In this document: positions 5,362-6,937 of the stretch, piece by piece
Layout: the number at the start of each line of letters is the position of its first letter
Numbering within the stretch: position 1 is the stretch's first letter
Origin: JAVBOP01 sp031550405
Lineage (GTDB): Bacteria; Bacteroidota; Ignavibacteria; Kapaibacteriales; UBA2268
Reading direction: 5' to 3'
Length of the DNA stretch: 6,937 nt
NCBI GenBank assembly: GCA_031550405.1
Contig: JAVBOP010000018.1
Location: forward strand, 1 to 6,937
Translations under genes and position numbers: made by a program
Notes under the pieces: model-generated
Seen by the model: the letters and a program-made list of their open reading frames with translations, nothing else
Database searches by the model: none
Told to the model about the DNA's origin: nothing

Positions 5362-6937
5362 ATGCACATCAACAATAGCAAATCTAATAATTCATGTACT
5401 TTCCCCAATATAGCTCATTGGATATATAACTTCCAGACAGAAGAAATAGTTTTTTGTGAAGATTTTTATAAAATGCTAGGATATACTCATGATACATTGC
5501 CTGCAACCAAAGAATCATTCATGCAATTACTGCATCCCGATGATTTAAATATATTTAATGATTTCGTAGAGCGGTTTAGGGATAAATCTGCTCAATATAG
5601 CCTTGAATACGAATTGCGATTGAAAAATTCGGCAGGAAAATGGATTTGGGTAAGTACAAATTCAGAAACCATCGAAGATATAACTCAAGATTTTACGTCA
5701 GTTTGTGTTGCACATACCGATATTACAAAATATAAGGAGCGGGAAATAGCAATCTGCAAAAGCGCACAAAAATACAGGCAGGTTGTTCAGCGTTCACGTT
5801 TGAGTGTTTGCCTGCTTAGTCAAGACGAATCGAATGAAAATCCGAATGATTATGTCATTTCATATTGCAATTCTGCGTTTGAAAATCTTTTTAATTTGAA
5901 TAGCGATGAAATAATAGACAATAAATTCAATAAATTTATAAAAGAACACATGGAATTTATCGTCGACAGGATTATGCCAGAACTAAATAGAAAAGGAATT
6001 TTTAGAGTCGAAGATTTCAATCTGAACATACAAAAATGGCTTGATGTTTTTGCATTTTTTGCGGATGAAAAAACTATTGCAATTGCTATCGAAGATATTA
6101 CAGACCGTAAAAATGAAGCACAAAAGTTATTATTAAATAATCGCGAATTAATGCAAAAAGTGCGGGAAAGAACAATCGAACTGGAGCAGTCTTTAGAAAA
6201 TCTATCGCAGGAAATCGCTGAGAAAGAAGTGCGTGAAGTGGAATTAAAAACTACAACAGATGAACTGGAAAAAACATTGAACCGCGAAATGTCTTTGAAT
6301 GTAATGAAATCTTCTTTTATCTCCATGATTTCGCATGAATACAGAACTCCGCTGACAACTATCCAGACATCAATGTTTATAATCGAATCATTATTTCACG
6401 CTCAAAAAGAAAAAGAGTTCATGAAATATGTGAATATCATTACCGATACTATCAAAACCATGATATTGCTTCTTGAAAACGTTCTTATGCTTGATTATGA
6501 CGAAAACAAAATTACAGTAAATCCTATAAAAATCAATATAATACCAATAATTAACGACATTATTAGTGAAATTGATGAAAATTATAAACATAAAAATAAT
6601 ATCAAATTAACATCTCATAAAACGAGCGTCATATTCTCCACTGATATAATACATTTATCTACTATTCTTAAGAAATTAATTGATAATGCCTGCAAATTTT
6701 CGCCAAAAGAAAGCGATATTAATGTTGAAATTGATTTTGACGAAGAAGCCGCAAAACTGGCAATCAGCATTATGGACAAAGGAATTGGTATCCCTAAAAA
6801 GGAAATAGGAGATGTTTTCGAACCTTTTGTTCGTGGAAGCAATGTTAATGCGACCGGAGGTGTTGGACTGGGTTTGGCAATCGTTAAAAAATATGCCAAA
6901 ATGATAAATGCGGATATTAAAATCGACAGTATACTTG
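5362..6937 (+). CDS. Soluble PAS-PAS sensor histidine kinase, 3' end missing
   Basis: The frame is open from the ATG at 5362 to the window edge, giving 525 residues; only the last 20 or so of the catalytic domain should be missing unless more domains follow. An in-frame stop at 5353-5355 makes this ATG the earliest possible. Residues 17-127 form a PAS domain of the PAS_3 kind (GYTHDTLPAT, LHPDD, then AGKWIWVS and a closing HTDIT). Residues about 137-250 form a second, more diverged PAS ending in EDITDRKNEA. A long coiled coil (about 250-315) leads to the H-box FISMISHEYRTPL with His325, the predicted phosphorylation site. The ATP-binding part has the N-box LIDNACKFSP (Asn442), the G1 box DKGIGIP (472-478), the F-box FEPF (486-489) and the G2 box GVGLGLAIV (500-508). 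There are no membrane helices, so it senses a cytoplasmic signal. No response regulator is visible in the window. Confidence 0.93.
   Translation, partial: MHINNSKSNNSCTFPNIAHWIYNFQTEEIVFCEDFYKMLGYTHDTLPATKESFMQLLHPDDLNIFNDFVERFRDKSAQYSLEYELRLKNSAGKWIWVSTNSETIEDITQDFTSVCVAHTDITKYKEREIAICKSAQKYRQVVQRSRLSVCLLSQDESNENPNDYVISYCNSAFENLFNLNSDEIIDNKFNKFIKEHMEFIVDRIMPELNRKGIFRVEDFNLNIQKWLDVFAFFADEKTIAIAIEDITDRKNEAQKLLLNNRELMQKVRERTIELEQSLENLSQEIAEKEVREVELKTTTDELEKTLNREMSLNVMKSSFISMISHEYRTPLTTIQTSMFIIESLFHAQKEKEFMKYVNIITDTIKTMILLLENVLMLDYDENKITVNPIKINIIPIINDIISEIDENYKHKNNIKLTSHKTSVIFSTDIIHLSTILKKLIDNACKFSPKESDINVEIDFDEEAAKLAISIMDKGIGIPKKEIGDVFEPFVRGSNVNATGGVGLGLAIVKKYAKMINADIKIDSIL

Noticed and set aside
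5850..6326. Reverse frame of 158 codons inside the kinase gene
   Set aside because: It is a Ser/Phe-rich shadow of the coiled-coil and PAS coding sequence, which has clear kinase motifs on the forward strand.
1..6937. CRISPR array, tRNA, rRNA, insertion sequence or integrase
   Set aside because: I saw no regularly spaced direct repeats, no cloverleaf or ribosomal segments, and no transposase or recombinase motifs.

Overview
The window is AT-rich bacterial DNA, probably from the Bacteroidota or a close relative in the FCB group. Three things suggest this. A sequence at 1906-1936 matches the Bacteroidota promoter pattern (TTTG, 19 bases, TANNTTTG). Most genes lack an obvious Shine-Dalgarno sequence. 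Several proteins are secreted or outer-membrane proteins whose signal peptide ends at Ala-Gln, a style common in that group. No marker gene fixes the species.

Left part (1-1168): the last 27 codons of a forward gene meet, tail to tail, a reverse-strand gene for a short secreted protein of unknown function (396-70). Upstream of that on the reverse strand is a gene for a secreted protein with 12 cysteines (1168-533). Two perfect hairpins lie between the two reverse genes; the first follows the stop codon of the cysteine-rich gene and looks like its terminator.

Middle gap (1169-1990): about 820 bases hold no gene I can defend. They contain a GC-rich block of degenerate repeats of about 78-81 bp (about 1258-1525), a short tandem octamer repeat (1578-1601), and then very AT-rich DNA leading into a good promoter.

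Right part (1991-6937): all genes are forward. A four-helix membrane protein overlaps a small conserved cytosolic protein and is probably translated with it. Next come a ClbS/DfsB-type four-helix-bundle protein, a stand-alone protein that looks like a PocR sensory domain, a putative outer-membrane beta-barrel protein with two 39-residue repeats after its signal peptide, and a soluble PAS-PAS histidine kinase that runs off the right edge. A sensor-like protein, an envelope protein and a kinase in a row could form a signalling group, but the gaps between them are 89-179 bp and nothing in the sequence proves a link. No RNA gene, CRISPR array, insertion sequence or integrase was found. The best candidates for something undescribed are the GC-rich repeat block, the cysteine-rich secreted protein with its hairpins, and the two-repeat outer-membrane protein.
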